From Alteromonadaceae bacterium 2753L.S.0a.02 (lineage in GTDB: Bacteria > Pseudomonadota > Gammaproteobacteria > Pseudomonadales > Cellvibrionaceae): a stretch of DNA of 64,000 nt. Positions 1-8,573 of the stretch are shown one piece after another. The stretch is from positions 1,575,001 to 1,639,000 of the forward strand of contig VISH01000002.1 of the NCBI GenBank assembly GCA_007827375.1, written 5' to 3'. Below the pieces are notes generated by a model. The model made no database searches, was not told the DNA's origin, and saw only the letters and a list, made by a program, of their open reading frames with translations. Each line of letters begins with the position of its first letter. The stretch's first letter is position 1. The position numbers and the translations under genes were made by a program.

Positions 1-1
1 C

Positions 2-1612
2 AATGCAAAGCTTACCAAGCTGCTAGCTATTTACGAAAAAAATAAACCGCTTAGCTTGTTAAAATTTATTGAAGAAAAAATAGCTATGATACATCGTGAG
101 CTGGAACTGGCGCCGCCTTCAGTCGGCAAAGATAGCGTAGTGAGAGGCTTGCACAAATTGCACAGTATTTGTATAGCTCACGAACACAATGCAGAGAAAA
201 TTGAACACATCAGCGACAAGTTAAGCGCGGTATTTTTTAAATTGCGCAGTGCAAATTATAAATCGGCTGCAGGAAAAGTTGCCGTGCACGTAAAATATAC
301 CGATGATGGCCATCGTTTAATCGAAAAAATCGGGGATAGCGTTTCGAATATGATGCAGCGTACTTCCGAACTTCAAAGCGCTGTAGGTCACGAAAATGAT
401 TCTCTGACGCGAATGCATGAGTATTCATCGCAAATGAAAGGACAAGCGCATAGTTTGCGTGACGAGTATCTAGGCTTTAAAGATGATGTTCAAGGTCTAA
501 GCAATCAACTTCGTGATTCAGCAACCGAATCAGAGGTTAACGCTATAGATAGGAAAATTATAGACCTTTCAGAAGAAATTGTGGCAGCCAGTGAAAAAGA
601 AATTATCCGCCTTAAAGTCATTGTAAAAGAAAAGAAAGCAATTATTAGGCAATTGGAGGAACAGCTATCATCTCCACCGAACCCCACGAATTCGGTGGGT
701 GCTGGGAATAGTGAACTTCCAACCGTGAAGGATTCTGATTTGGAGTTGTTGCGAAAAAACCTTCGGGAATCTGAGCAGTGCATAAAAATGCTAGAAGATG
801 AGCTCGAATTGCTCAAAACACAAACCTCGAAAGTGCATACCGATTCCGCTGCTAATCAAGAGCATGCCTTACTGTTGTTGCAGCAAAGCATTACCGAAGC
901 GAATAAAGAGCTCAGTGACTATCGCGAGTTGCTCGACCGTAAAGACGTTATTTTTGATTTTCTGCGTGAATGCATAGATTCAAGCTCTCCTCCGGATGTT
1001 GCTTTGTTCCTTTACCAATGTTTGCAGGATCTCGGTTACGATAGCGAATTACTCGTTGCGGCGGGCGATAAGAAACTCGAACTCAATCGTGAAGGGAAGC
1101 TGTCAGTTAGTCAGAAAATGTTAATCGATAGTGTTCGCATTGGCGAGTTCAATTCGAGTGAGCGTGGTAAAAAAATTGTTTACCGGTATCGCAACTTCGG
1201 CGGTGTATCTCGTCGTACCGATGGTAAGGCTTTTAGAGACAATGAAAAAAAGTCGCTGGCAGATCTGTTTTCAATTTGTGAAAAAGTGTTTGTAGCTATA
1301 AATGAGAAGAATGCACAGGCTACGCGAAAGCACGAAGTGAGTAAATTGGTCAACTCTTATAAATATTTGGTAAGTGAAGTGGATGCAGCGATCGATAAAG
1401 TATTGAAGAACGCGCAAACAAATGCACAGAGTAATTTCGCGCAAGCCACCGATATTGCCAGGCGTGGCGGACTAAATGCACAGTTGATCGCGCGTATTAA
1501 ATCCCTTGAAAAGGAATTTATCTCTGATTTAAGCGCTGAGGAATTGACTAAAATCCGCTTGCGTAAATCGCAACTGGAAATATTGAAAAAGCTCGAAGAT
1601 CTCGAGTCTTGA
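2..1612 (+). CDS. Coiled-coil protein of unknown function, 5' end cut by window edge
   Basis: The frame is open to the left edge, so the true start probably lies outside the window; an internal TTG at 56 is a possible but unconvincing start. About 536 residues are visible. The first half is strongly helical with long Lys/Glu/Gln-rich coiled coils. A segment at 767-805 reads ESEQCIKMLEDEL, and a very similar motif occurs in the minus-strand protein at 24948-26204. The middle (about 300-420) looks globular, with a possible GAF-like or other sensor fold around YRYRNFGGVSRR, and the C-terminus is again helical. No signal peptide or membrane segment is visible. It converges on gspB, 17 bp away. 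An N-terminal domain may be missing. I do not recognise the family. Confidence 0.75.
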   Translation, partial: NAKLTKLLAIYEKNKPLSLLKFIEEKIAMIHRELELAPPSVGKDSVVRGLHKLHSICIAHEHNAEKIEHISDKLSAVFFKLRSANYKSAAGKVAVHVKYTDDGHRLIEKIGDSVSNMMQRTSELQSAVGHENDSLTRMHEYSSQMKGQAHSLRDEYLGFKDDVQGLSNQLRDSATESEVNAIDRKIIDLSEEIVAASEKEIIRLKVIVKEKKAIIRQLEEQLSSPPNPTNSVGAGNSELPTVKDSDLELLRKNLRESEQCIKMLEDELELLKTQTSKVHTDSAANQEHALLLLQQSITEANKELSDYRELLDRKDVIFDFLRECIDSSSPPDVALFLYQCLQDLGYDSELLVAAGDKKLELNREGKLSVSQKMLIDSVRIGEFNSSERGKKIVYRYRNFGGVSRRTDGKAFRDNEKKSLADLFSICEKVFVAINEKNAQATRKHEVSKLVNSYKYLVSEVDAAIDKVLKNAQTNAQSNFAQATDIARRGGLNAQLIARIKSLEKEFISDLSAEELTKIRLRKSQLEILKKLEDLES

Positions 1613-1629
1613 TAATGCCTATAGCGATT

Positions 1630-2508
1630 CTACATGTTTACCCAGCTGTTCAGGGCCGGTACCTTAAAGACCCTTCCCTCGTAACGTAGAATAATACCGT
1701 CGGGTAAAATCATCTCCAGTACCAGACCTTTTTCGATCGTGTCGCCGCGATGGCGTTCCGCGCCATTGATAACAACGCTATTTTTTTGCATAGATTCGAA
1801 GTCGTGTGCAGAATACGTGAGCGACGGAATTTTTTCCTGAATTGTCCAGGGCAGGCTACGTATTGAACCGATTTCAGTAAAGTCTGCCAAAGTTGGCTGT
1901 TGTTTTTGTTTTGGCTCCGGGGTTGGTGGTGGAGTCGGTTGTGGCGTCGGCTGCTGTGTTGGCGCTGCAGAGGGTGTTGGAGTCATTGCTGGGGGGGGGG
2001 CAGGACTTGGTGAGAGTGTTGGCGCCGGCTGTGGTTGTAGCGTTTTCTTCTCGTAAAGAGCTGCAACCTCTCGTGGCTGAGCGTGTTCTTGTGCGGCCGA
2101 GGGGGCATTTTTTACAGCGGCAGCCCGAGCGTATTGCTCATCAATAGCATGTTGATCTTTTGGGCTGAGATTTTTTGATCCGGAGGCTTTGGCGATGGGA
2201 GGGCGTTTCACCTGAGGTGGCTGCGCTTCATTTGCTGCGAGCTTGACTACAGGTTTTATGGCTGTTTCCGGTTTGGCTTGTGCCTCGATCAAGGCTTCAC
2301 TGGACTTGCTGTGGCTTCGCCCCCAGTAATAGGCACCCGAAGCGAGAAGCAGAACGACGCAGGTACTCGCAACTATTACGCCGATTTTCAACTTCGGTGG
2401 TATATGGTGCACATTGGGTGCGCTTGGTGAGTCGTTGTCGCTGGGTTGTTCGGAATTCTTATTGCGATCGCGATCGGCTTTATTAAGTGCGTCGAGAATT
2501 AATGACAT
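1630..2508 (-). CDS. gspB: Type II secretion assembly protein GspB/ExeB
   Basis: Inner-membrane partner of GspA that helps insert and assemble the GspD secretin through the peptidoglycan. The N-terminus MSLILDALNKADRDR is the family hallmark. A single membrane segment follows at about residues 42-64, then a long Pro/Ala/Gln-rich periplasmic linker (about 150-205), then the C-terminal T2SSB domain with the conserved RHRGDTIEKGLVLEMILPDG stretch. At 292 aa it is somewhat long because of the linker. It lies 11 bp downstream of gspA on the same strand, so the two are very probably one operon. The linker is encoded through a run of ten C on the coding strand (1991-2000), an indel-prone tract inside the reading frame. 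Confidence 0.93.
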   Translation of the reverse strand: MSLILDALNKADRDRNKNSEQPSDNDSPSAPNVHHIPPKLKIGVIVASTCVVLLLASGAYYWGRSHSKSSEALIEAQAKPETAIKPVVKLAANEAQPPQVKRPPIAKASGSKNLSPKDQHAIDEQYARAAAVKNAPSAAQEHAQPREVAALYEKKTLQPQPAPTLSPSPAPPPAMTPTPSAAPTQQPTPQPTPPPTPEPKQKQQPTLADFTEIGSIRSLPWTIQEKIPSLTYSAHDFESMQKNSVVINGAERHRGDTIEKGLVLEMILPDGIILRYEGRVFKVPALNSWVNM

Positions 2509-2519
2509 GGTGCTTTTTT

Positions 2520-4178
2520 CTAATCTAAACGCTTTAGGGTTTTATCGATCCCTAAAACTTCGTTGACTTTCATGAGCGTTTGCTCGCCGATAATGCCATC
2601 GTCCTTTAGGCCCTGGTTACGTTGAAATATTTTAACGCGTTCTTGCAGTGTACTATTAAATCGCGTGGTTGTGAGTGGCGTGTCTCTCTCATCAATAAAT
2701 GCGAATTGTTCGGCCAACCATTTTACGGTTCCACTGCGTTGCCCCAGTACCAATGGTTCATTAAAACCTTTGGGCTTAGTCCAGAGATAGAACACCCGGC
2801 CGGTCCAGAGTGGCCCTAATTCGCTTAATGGAACGCGCACCGAGTTGCCTGAGGTGTCGAGCAGCTCCGCATGGGTTTGTCCAAGGCCAATGATGACCGC
2901 GTGGGAGGTAAAGCGTTGTGGCGTAGTTAAAATCAACACTGAAGGACGGTTGAGTGTTTCAAGAGCATCCCAGGTTTCCAGTGTTGCCTGGGTGCATTCA
3001 ATACGTTTTGCAGTTAGCTCCCAGCAGGGGTGGGTGTCGTAGGAAATACGATACCCCAGGGAGCGCAACAGTTTGGCTTGTGCTTCGGTGTAGCTTTCGA
3101 TCAGATAACTGCTGGGGTCGGCAAGTTCCGGGTTTGTGGCTTCGCGCCGTGGTGCTAAGCTCGGTGCGGGAATAGGCGTGGGGGCAGCGCTGGGCGTGAC
3201 GGTGGCCACAACCACCGGTGCCGCTGGGGCTTGCACCACGGCTTGAGGTGCCCCGTTAGGGCGCACAAATAACGCATAAATCATGAGGGTGCATACCATT
3301 ACTGCGGCAGTGATGCCACCCAACAAGCGCCAGTCGAGATTACGTAAGCGCGCTGGCAAATATTCCATGCTGCCCGCAACTTCTGAGCAGGCAAGCTTAA
3401 AGATTTGATTGTCGATTACTGGCTTATTATGACCATAGGCGCCGATGAGAGTGCGTTCGCAAACAATATTAATCAAGCGGGGAATACCACCGGTAAATCG
3501 GTGAATTTTGCGCACAATAAGTGCTGGAAATGGATTGCGACCCTCGGGCATACCGGCCACTTCGAGACGGTGAGCGATATAGGCCTGGGTTTCCAGTAAG
3601 GTCAATGGCGTGAGATGGAAGCGTGCGGTAATGCGCTGTGATAATTGTCGCAATCGTGGTTGCGCGAGTAAGTCGTTTAATTCGGGTTGCCCCACCAAAA
3701 TGATTTGCAGCAGCTTCTGTGTGGTGGTTTCGAGGTTTGTTAGAAGGCGAATCTGCTCGAGTGCTTCGGCAGATAGGCGCTGCGCTTCGTCAATGAGCAA
3801 TACGGTATTGCGACCATTACGGTGATTTTCTAACAGATAGGCGTTCAAAGAGTCGGTGAGCGATTTTACGTCTATATTTGTTTTATCGTAACCGACGCTC
3901 AGTTCTTCACAGATGGTGGCCAGCATATGGATGGCGTCGTCCATCGGATTCATGATGATGGCGATATCGGTATTTTCGGGCAGTTGTTCGAGTAGACAGC
4001 GTATTATCGTGGTTTTTCCAGTGCCTACTTCGCCGCTAAGCAGCACAAAACCGCCGCCTTTTACGCCATACAGAAGGTGCGCCAGCGCCTCCTTGTGTTG
4101 TTGGCTCATGTAGAGGTAGCGCGGGTTTACCGCAATTGAGAACGCCTGTTCTTTTAACCCAAAATAGTTGTGATACAT
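2520..4178 (-). CDS. gspA: Type II secretion ATPase/peptidoglycan-binding protein GspA/ExeA
   Basis: AAA-type ATPase that with GspB remodels or binds peptidoglycan so that the secretin can be placed. The N-terminal cytoplasmic ATPase carries Walker A GEVGTGKTT (residues 49-57) and Walker B TVLLIDEAQ (about 125-133). One membrane segment lies near residues 283-305, followed by a Pro/Ala linker, a periplasmic domain resembling the C39-peptidase-like region of ExeA, and a C-terminal PG_binding_1 domain (about 470-540, with FQRNQGLKDDGIIGEQTL). At 552 aa it is the usual length for ExeA. First gene of the gspAB pair; the other gsp genes are not in this window. Confidence 0.94.
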   Translation of the reverse strand: MYHNYFGLKEQAFSIAVNPRYLYMSQQHKEALAHLLYGVKGGGFVLLSGEVGTGKTTIIRCLLEQLPENTDIAIIMNPMDDAIHMLATICEELSVGYDKTNIDVKSLTDSLNAYLLENHRNGRNTVLLIDEAQRLSAEALEQIRLLTNLETTTQKLLQIILVGQPELNDLLAQPRLRQLSQRITARFHLTPLTLLETQAYIAHRLEVAGMPEGRNPFPALIVRKIHRFTGGIPRLINIVCERTLIGAYGHNKPVIDNQIFKLACSEVAGSMEYLPARLRNLDWRLLGGITAAVMVCTLMIYALFVRPNGAPQAVVQAPAAPVVVATVTPSAAPTPIPAPSLAPRREATNPELADPSSYLIESYTEAQAKLLRSLGYRISYDTHPCWELTAKRIECTQATLETWDALETLNRPSVLILTTPQRFTSHAVIIGLGQTHAELLDTSGNSVRVPLSELGPLWTGRVFYLWTKPKGFNEPLVLGQRSGTVKWLAEQFAFIDERDTPLTTTRFNSTLQERVKIFQRNQGLKDDGIIGEQTLMKVNEVLGIDKTLKRLD

Positions 4179-4433
4179 CGTTTGCTATTATTCTGTTCTG
4201 AAGATGCCCCCGAAGGCGGCATAATACCGTTTTTTAGCGGTGACGACTATTTAACCCTAGTACCGGTAGGCTCTAAGAGGCAGTTGAAACGTTAGCTGGC
4301 GAGTTGCAGCTTAATGCCTGGAACAAAAAACCCATATTTCAACAACTCACCGGCTGATTCGCCTGTTTTTACAACGCGCAGACCGACCCGACAACGTCTT
4401 TCACTGGTCTGCATTATTAACTCGGTACCCCTG

Positions 4434-4820
4434 ATGGAAATGAGTATTACAACTCCGGGCCTGTTGTTTCCGGCAATTTCACTACTGCTGTTGGCGTACA
4501 CCAACCGTTTTGTGACGCTGGCCAGCGTGATTCGTCAACTCAGTAAATTAGATCAGACTCCCGACGACCTGGTTAGGCGTCAGGTTGTGAATTTACGGCA
4601 GCGTTTGCAAATAATTCGTGCGATGCAGGCGTTCGGAGTTGTTTCATTTCTGCTCTGCACGCTAGCGACATTCGCGCTATTTCTACATTTAACCACGCTC
4701 GGCAAGTTTTTGTTTGGTGCCAGCTTGGTTTTACTTAGTATTTCCTTAGTTTGCTCACTGTGGGAGGTGCAGATTTCCACGCGGGCGATTAACATTGAAA
4801 TTGAGCGACTGGATCGCTAA
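4434..4820 (+). CDS. DUF2721 family membrane protein
   Basis: Small membrane protein of the DUF2721 family, function unknown. The start at 4434 is chosen because family members begin close to the motif TTPGLLFPAISLLLLAYTNR; the frame remains open upstream to 4314, but that extension is basic, not hydrophobic and not family-like. The 128-residue product has three hydrophobic segments (about 8-25, 66-88 and 90-112) and a soluble helical stretch, RQLSKLDQTPDDLVRRQ, between the first and second. No convincing Shine-Dalgarno sequence precedes the start; an ATG at 4440 is an alternative. It stands alone, divergent from gspA and 32 bp before a cupin gene. Confidence 0.8.
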   Translation: MEMSITTPGLLFPAISLLLLAYTNRFVTLASVIRQLSKLDQTPDDLVRRQVVNLRQRLQIIRAMQAFGVVSFLLCTLATFALFLHLTTLGKFLFGASLVLLSISLVCSLWEVQISTRAINIEIERLDR

Positions 4821-4852
4821 CGAACGCAGTTTGTATCTCTACGGAGGCGCAC

Positions 4853-5371
4853 ATGTCGGAAAAACCCAGTGTTGAAAATGTCGTCAATATTAAAGCTTTA
4901 ACCTATCGGGAGTGGGGCAACGGTGGCCGGTTTGAGGCGCGTATCGGCGCAATCAGCAACGAAATTGGTGCTGAAAGGCTCGGCTACAACCTCACTGTTT
5001 TACCACCCGGGAAATGCGCATTCCCCTTTCACAACCATCGCGTGAATGAAGAAATGTTCTTTGTGGTGTCCGGGCGTGGCGAATTACGCTTTGGAGACGC
5101 GATCACCGCAATTACCGAGGGGGATGTCATCGCCTGCCCGCCTGGTGGTCGCGAACATGCCCATCAAATTCGAAATATCTCAGAAACCGATGAGCTGCGT
5201 TATCTGGCGGTTTCTACGCGAATGTCACCAGAAATTGCAGAATACCCGGATTCCGATAAGTACGGCGTGCTGGGGGAATTTCCCGGCAAGGCTGGCGAAC
5301 CGGACGAGTCGCTGCGCCTGATTGTACGGGGACATGCCACTCTCGAAGACTACTGGGATGGCGAAGATTAG
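4853..5371 (+). CDS. Cupin domain protein
   Basis: Single-domain cupin of 172 aa. Both cupin motifs are visible: motif 1 as FPFHNHRVNEEMFFVVSG, giving the His-x-His and Glu metal ligands, and motif 2 as GDVIACPPGGREHAHQIRN, with the second-motif His. The fold probably binds a divalent metal. The substrate cannot be read from sequence; relatives are annotated only as cupin-2 proteins, some linked to sugar or small-carboxylate binding. A GGAGG-like sequence lies 8-12 nt before the ATG. It follows the DUF2721 gene and converges on gcvR with 14 bp between the stops. Confidence 0.88.
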   Translation: MSEKPSVENVVNIKALTYREWGNGGRFEARIGAISNEIGAERLGYNLTVLPPGKCAFPFHNHRVNEEMFFVVSGRGELRFGDAITAITEGDVIACPPGGREHAHQIRNISETDELRYLAVSTRMSPEIAEYPDSDKYGVLGEFPGKAGEPDESLRLIVRGHATLEDYWDGED

Positions 5372-5385
5372 TGGCAACAGTGCCG

Positions 5386-5916
5386 CTAATGCTCTGAATT
5401 CTTAAGAGTGATATCCATCGCCAAGGTGTTTGCGATGTCATCCAGGCGTTCTTCAAGTGCGGCACGGTTGAGATCATCTGGCAGAGTGAGTGTGCCCTCT
5501 GCCTCAAACAGGGGTTCGCCACTATAGGGCATACTCGACAGCCGGGTATCGAGCTTCTCCATGTTTATCCCGTAATCGGCCAGTGTATGAGCGACTTCAC
5601 GCACGATGCCGGGCCGGTCAGGGCCGATTGCATGAAAATAAAGCGTGTTTTTGTTGGCGCCTTGCGCTGAGGCTTCCACCTGATCGATGAATACCCGAAT
5701 GCGGTGGGTATCTCGCAGGGTCTCGAGTGTGCTCACCAGAGCCTCCTGTGCCTCCGAAGGGATCTGAACCTGCACAACGCCGGCAAATTTACCGGCTAAA
5801 TGGGCCAGTTGGCTTTCCAACCAGTTGCCATTGTGTGCAGCAATGGCATTCGCTACGGCTTCCACGACTCCGGGTTTATCATCGCTCATCAGCGTTAAAA
5901 TCAGGGTGCTATGCAT
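5386..5916 (-). CDS. gcvR: Glycine cleavage system transcriptional repressor-type double ACT protein
   Basis: A 176-residue protein made of two ACT domains, as in GcvR, which acts with GcvA to repress the glycine cleavage operon when glycine is low. The first ACT domain (about 3-75) starts LILTLMSDDKPGVVEAVANA; the second (about 90-170) starts LYFHAIGPDRPGIVREVAHT. The ligand-loop pattern DxPG is present in both. AGGATC about 10 nt upstream supports the start. No glycine cleavage gene lies in the window, so the target is inferred from the family only; double-ACT regulators of other amino-acid pathways are possible. Confidence 0.82.
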   Translation of the reverse strand: MHSTLILTLMSDDKPGVVEAVANAIAAHNGNWLESQLAHLAGKFAGVVQVQIPSEAQEALVSTLETLRDTHRIRVFIDQVEASAQGANKNTLYFHAIGPDRPGIVREVAHTLADYGINMEKLDTRLSSMPYSGEPLFEAEGTLTLPDDLNRAALEERLDDIANTLAMDITLKNSEH

Positions 5917-6014
5917 CGTTATTGTGATCCTGAGGTTGAAAGAGGCATTCGCAATTATATCTTTTGCGCGGCCTTAGCGCGTATTATTTCGCGATTGGTA
6001 AACGAGCGTTTGTG

Positions 6015-6257
6015 ATGATCATTCCACCCGAGCAACTCACCGAAGAAGTCTTACGTAGTATTGTTGAGTCCTTTATCACGCGTGAAGGAACGGACTACGG
6101 CGATACTGAACTATCACTTTCCGAAAAAACCGAGCAGTTACTTCCCCAGGTTATCGCTGGTGAGGTACTGATTTTGTTCGATGAAGACAGCGAATCGGTC
6201 AACTTGATTGGCAAAGACCAGTTAAAAACGGTATCTTCCCCCGATTCTGGCGTCTGA
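6015..6257 (+). CDS. yheU: YheU family protein (UPF0270)
   Basis: Small conserved protein of 80 aa, close to the 72 aa of E. coli YheU. The start at 6015 is chosen because the family begins MIIPPEQL; a GTG immediately before and an upstream TTG at 5964 would only add non-conserved residues. The core EEVLRSIVESFITREGTDYG matches the family signature (xSIVExFVxREGTDYG). It is probably cytosolic, and its biological role is unknown. It lies divergent from gcvR and 25 bp before a small unknown gene. Confidence 0.88.
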   Translation: MIIPPEQLTEEVLRSIVESFITREGTDYGDTELSLSEKTEQLLPQVIAGEVLILFDEDSESVNLIGKDQLKTVSSPDSGV

Positions 6258-6282
6258 AAGTTAATACGAATCTAGCACAAAC

Positions 6283-6654
6283 ATGTTAACGACCACCGCA
6301 ACCTGGGGTGAGCCCCCCGTATCACTGAACTCACCGGTGGACCCGCCTGCGTCAGTGTTACTTTATAAACACCCACATTCTGCGCGGTTTTGCTCTGAGG
6401 GGCACAAACTGTCTTCTGCCTTGATACAACACCTGATGCGCCCCTTGTTAATAATGCAGGACGTACGCGTTACATTGGGCAGGCCACCAGAGGTGTCGCC
6501 GTACTTTTTGGGCAATCAACTCGAAGCGCTGAGCTTGCTGTACAGTCATTCCGACTTCAACTCCCACAAAAAAGCTGACATTACGCAGATTCAATGGGTG
6601 AAACAAGCCAGCTCAGTGAGCCAATTGGTTATAGGGCAATCGTTGGGAGCCTGA
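6283..6654 (+). CDS. Hypothetical protein, possibly translated with rlmM
   Basis: A 123-residue reading frame that I do not recognise. It starts at an ATG without a clear ribosome-binding site, 25 bp after yheU, and its stop lies one base before the rlmM ATG, the spacing expected for translational coupling. The product has no signal peptide, membrane helix or recognisable motif; the N-terminal 40 residues are Pro/Ser/Thr-rich and the rest is mixed helical. An internal ATG before RPLLIMQDVRV is an alternative start. Without the tight spacing to rlmM I would call it doubtful. Confidence 0.45.
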   Translation: MLTTTATWGEPPVSLNSPVDPPASVLLYKHPHSARFCSEGHKLSSALIQHLMRPLLIMQDVRVTLGRPPEVSPYFLGNQLEALSLLYSHSDFNSHKKADITQIQWVKQASSVSQLVIGQSLGA

Positions 6655-6655
6655 T

Positions 6656-7711
6656 ATGGAAATTGTGGCACTGTGTCGTACCGGGTTTGAAAAAGAAGTT
6701 GCAGCGGAACTTGCAGATTTCGCTGGGCTTTGCGGAGTCTCTGGTTACCCCAAAACCCGTGAAGGCCAAGGCTACGTGCAGTTTGTATGTGCAGAATCGT
6801 CTGGCGCGCTTGATTTGATCTGTGCAAAACCATTCGAGGAGCTGGTCTTTGTGCGCGATTGGTTCATTGCGGCGGGTGAAGTCGCGGATCTCGACCCAAA
6901 TGATCGAGTGAGCGCGCTAGTGGAGGCGTACGAGTCGGAGCTGGCGGGCTACGCACCAGATATTGCTGAATGGGTGTTTCTGAACGTCGATAGTAATGAA
7001 GGTAAATCGCTTGCCAAACTTACTCGTGGTGTTGGCAATCACTGTCAAAAAGAACTTGGCCTCAAGGCTGACAGCCAATGGGTGGCGACCTTGCTGTTAA
7101 CTTCTGGCACCAGCGGCTTTCTGGGAGTATGCCCCAAAAATCACCGACCACGTTGGCCAGGCGGCATTGCACATCTTAAGTTACCCAAGGCTGCTCCAAG
7201 TCGGGCAACCCTGAAACTGGAAGAGGCTTGGCACCATTTTATTCCTTCCAAGGAGTGGGATAGGCGCCTCGCTGGGGGAATGCACGCGGTAGATTTGGGT
7301 GCTGCACCTGGAGGTTGGACCTACCAATTGGTCGCCAGAAGTATGTTTGTGGATGCTGTCGACAACGGTCCGATGGCGCTCTCCCTGATGGAAACGGGGC
7401 AAGTCCGGCATCATCAGAGCGACGGATTCCAATATCAGCCGCCGAAACCGGTTGATTGGTTGGTGTGCGATATTGCCGACAAACCCTCTCGTGTCGCCAG
7501 TATGATGGCGCTCTGGGGGGAACACGCTTGGTTTGGTGAAGCGGTGTTCAATCTGAAATTACCCATGAAGAAGCGCTATATGGCGGTTCAACAGTGCCGT
7601 GCACAGATTCAGGATCGCCTGTGGTCTGCGGGTCGTGCACACCAGCTGCTATTTAAGCAGTTGTACCATGATCGCGAGGAGGTCACCGGCTGGCTGCGTA
7701 TTACAGGGTAG
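6656..7711 (+). CDS. rlmM: 23S rRNA (cytidine-2498-2'-O)-methyltransferase RlmM
   Basis: Methylates the ribose of C2498 in 23S rRNA using S-adenosylmethionine. The 351-residue product has the two-part RlmM layout: an N-terminal THUMP-like region (EIVALCRTGFEKEVAAELAD) and a C-terminal Rossmann domain. The SAM-binding loop reads AVDLGAAPGGWTYQLV, and the catalytic Asp and Lys sit in DWLVCDIADKPSRV and FNLKLPMKKRY. GGGAG precedes the start. The length equals that of typical RlmM. It converges on the ABM-like gene with a 4-bp gap. Confidence 0.95.
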   Translation: MEIVALCRTGFEKEVAAELADFAGLCGVSGYPKTREGQGYVQFVCAESSGALDLICAKPFEELVFVRDWFIAAGEVADLDPNDRVSALVEAYESELAGYAPDIAEWVFLNVDSNEGKSLAKLTRGVGNHCQKELGLKADSQWVATLLLTSGTSGFLGVCPKNHRPRWPGGIAHLKLPKAAPSRATLKLEEAWHHFIPSKEWDRRLAGGMHAVDLGAAPGGWTYQLVARSMFVDAVDNGPMALSLMETGQVRHHQSDGFQYQPPKPVDWLVCDIADKPSRVASMMALWGEHAWFGEAVFNLKLPMKKRYMAVQQCRAQIQDRLWSAGRAHQLLFKQLYHDREEVTGWLRITG

Positions 7712-7715
7712 TTGC

Positions 7716-7997
7716 TCAGTTGTCCCAAAGCGTGACTTTTTCTGGCTGCGTTAAAATAGAATGTATAGGAGATAGCAGTTCTTTGCGTTCTGCACAGTGA
7801 GCCCAGCTCAACCAGTCTTCCATACTTTTCCATTTGCACAGCAGCATACGGTGATTTTCGTCGGTCAGATCATAAAACGCTTCACCGGAAATGAAGCCTG
7901 GAACGATATAGGTGCGTTGCAATGCCAATTTAGCCTGCTCTAAATAAGTGGCGAGCTGACCTTCGTGCAGATGCCTTTCGATGAGTACATGAATCAT
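7716..7997 (-). CDS. ABM-fold (antibiotic biosynthesis monooxygenase-like) protein
   Basis: A 93-residue protein that looks like a single ferredoxin-like ABM domain: it begins MIHVLIERHLHEGQLATYLE and contains a central GFISGEAFYDLTDENHRMLLCKW strand pair, as in stress-responsive dimeric alpha/beta barrel proteins. Members include heme-degrading and quinol monooxygenases as well as many of unknown function; no catalytic residue can be assigned here. It stands alone on the minus strand between rlmM and tusA. Confidence 0.7.
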   Translation of the reverse strand: MIHVLIERHLHEGQLATYLEQAKLALQRTYIVPGFISGEAFYDLTDENHRMLLCKWKSMEDWLSWAHCAERKELLSPIHSILTQPEKVTLWDN

Positions 7998-8165
7998 AGC
8001 AACCTAGCCTTGTGTTTTTATTGGGGCAGTTGACATTAAATGGGTGAAAACTCAGTTCGGCAATATAACCCAGATTGAAACTGGTTTAATGAAAACCATA
8101 TCAATGAAATTTCAAATTTTTAGCAAATGTGTGAAAAATATGCGATAGGGGCACTGTTAGAAAGT

Positions 8166-8417
8166 ATGAACAAAACTGAGCCAATGATCAGTAAAAGTAT
8201 TGATGCGCGGGGACTTCTCTGTCCAGAGCCTGTAATGATGCTACACAATGCTGTACGCGACGTATCGTTGGGTGATCTCATCGAAGTGATAGCAACCGAC
8301 CCTTCAACACAACGCGACATTGCCCGCTTTTGCGAATTTTTATCGCACCAGTTGGTTGAGAACCAAATTATGGAAAACGGCGAGTTTCACTTTCTCATTC
8401 GGAAAGGGACAGCTTAA
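8166..8417 (+). CDS. tusA: TusA-like sulfur carrier protein
   Basis: A small TusA/SirA family protein of 83 aa. The conserved Cys motif reads DARGLLCPEPVMMLHNAV, with the persulfide-carrying Cys in LLCPEP. TusA passes sulfur from IscS to TusBCD/TusE for 2-thiouridine at the tRNA wobble position and also feeds other sulfur pathways. The start at 8166 is chosen by family length; the frame is open upstream to an ATG at 8127, and an ATG at 8184 is also possible. No tus partner is adjacent. A long structured-looking tail (8418-8560) follows the stop. Confidence 0.88.
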   Translation: MNKTEPMISKSIDARGLLCPEPVMMLHNAVRDVSLGDLIEVIATDPSTQRDIARFCEFLSHQLVENQIMENGEFHFLIRKGTA

Positions 8418-8573
8418 CTCCACCGTGACGAGCGTAAATGCACATGTGAACCGATGGGGAAAACCGACCGAGACGCCGAAGAGAGGTAAGCTGGCAGCCG
8501 GGACACCTGGATCTCCGAAAATCACGGAGTTGTGATCAGCCGTTTTTTGTGCGGCTGACGCGATAACGCGGAT
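8418..8573. other. Gap between convergent genes with several potential hairpins
   Basis: This 156-bp stretch separates tusA from the minus-strand gene at 8574. Visible structures are a 7-bp stem TCAGCCG/CGGCTGA (8536-8542 with 8552-8558, loop of nine bases including six T), a local hairpin CTCCG/CGGAG near 8513-8529, and a competing longer-range pairing of CTCC-x2-CGTGA at 8418-8428 with TCACGGAG. The T run sits in the loop rather than after the stem, so it is not a textbook terminator. It could be a terminator-like structure, a small RNA or nothing. No known riboswitch consensus was recognised. Confidence 0.35.

Noticed and set aside
505..816. Minus-strand open frame rich in Ser opposite the left-edge gene.
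   Set aside because: Low-complexity antisense shadow of a Glu/Lys-rich coiled coil.
1893..2147. Plus-strand open frame opposite gspB.
   Set aside because: It is the antisense of the Pro-rich linker; no start signal or protein-like pattern.
8460..8530. Glycine-riboswitch-like look of GCCGAAGAGAGGTAAG after tusA.
   Set aside because: The other conserved parts of the aptamer are missing, it lies after a gene instead of before one, and no glycine gene follows.
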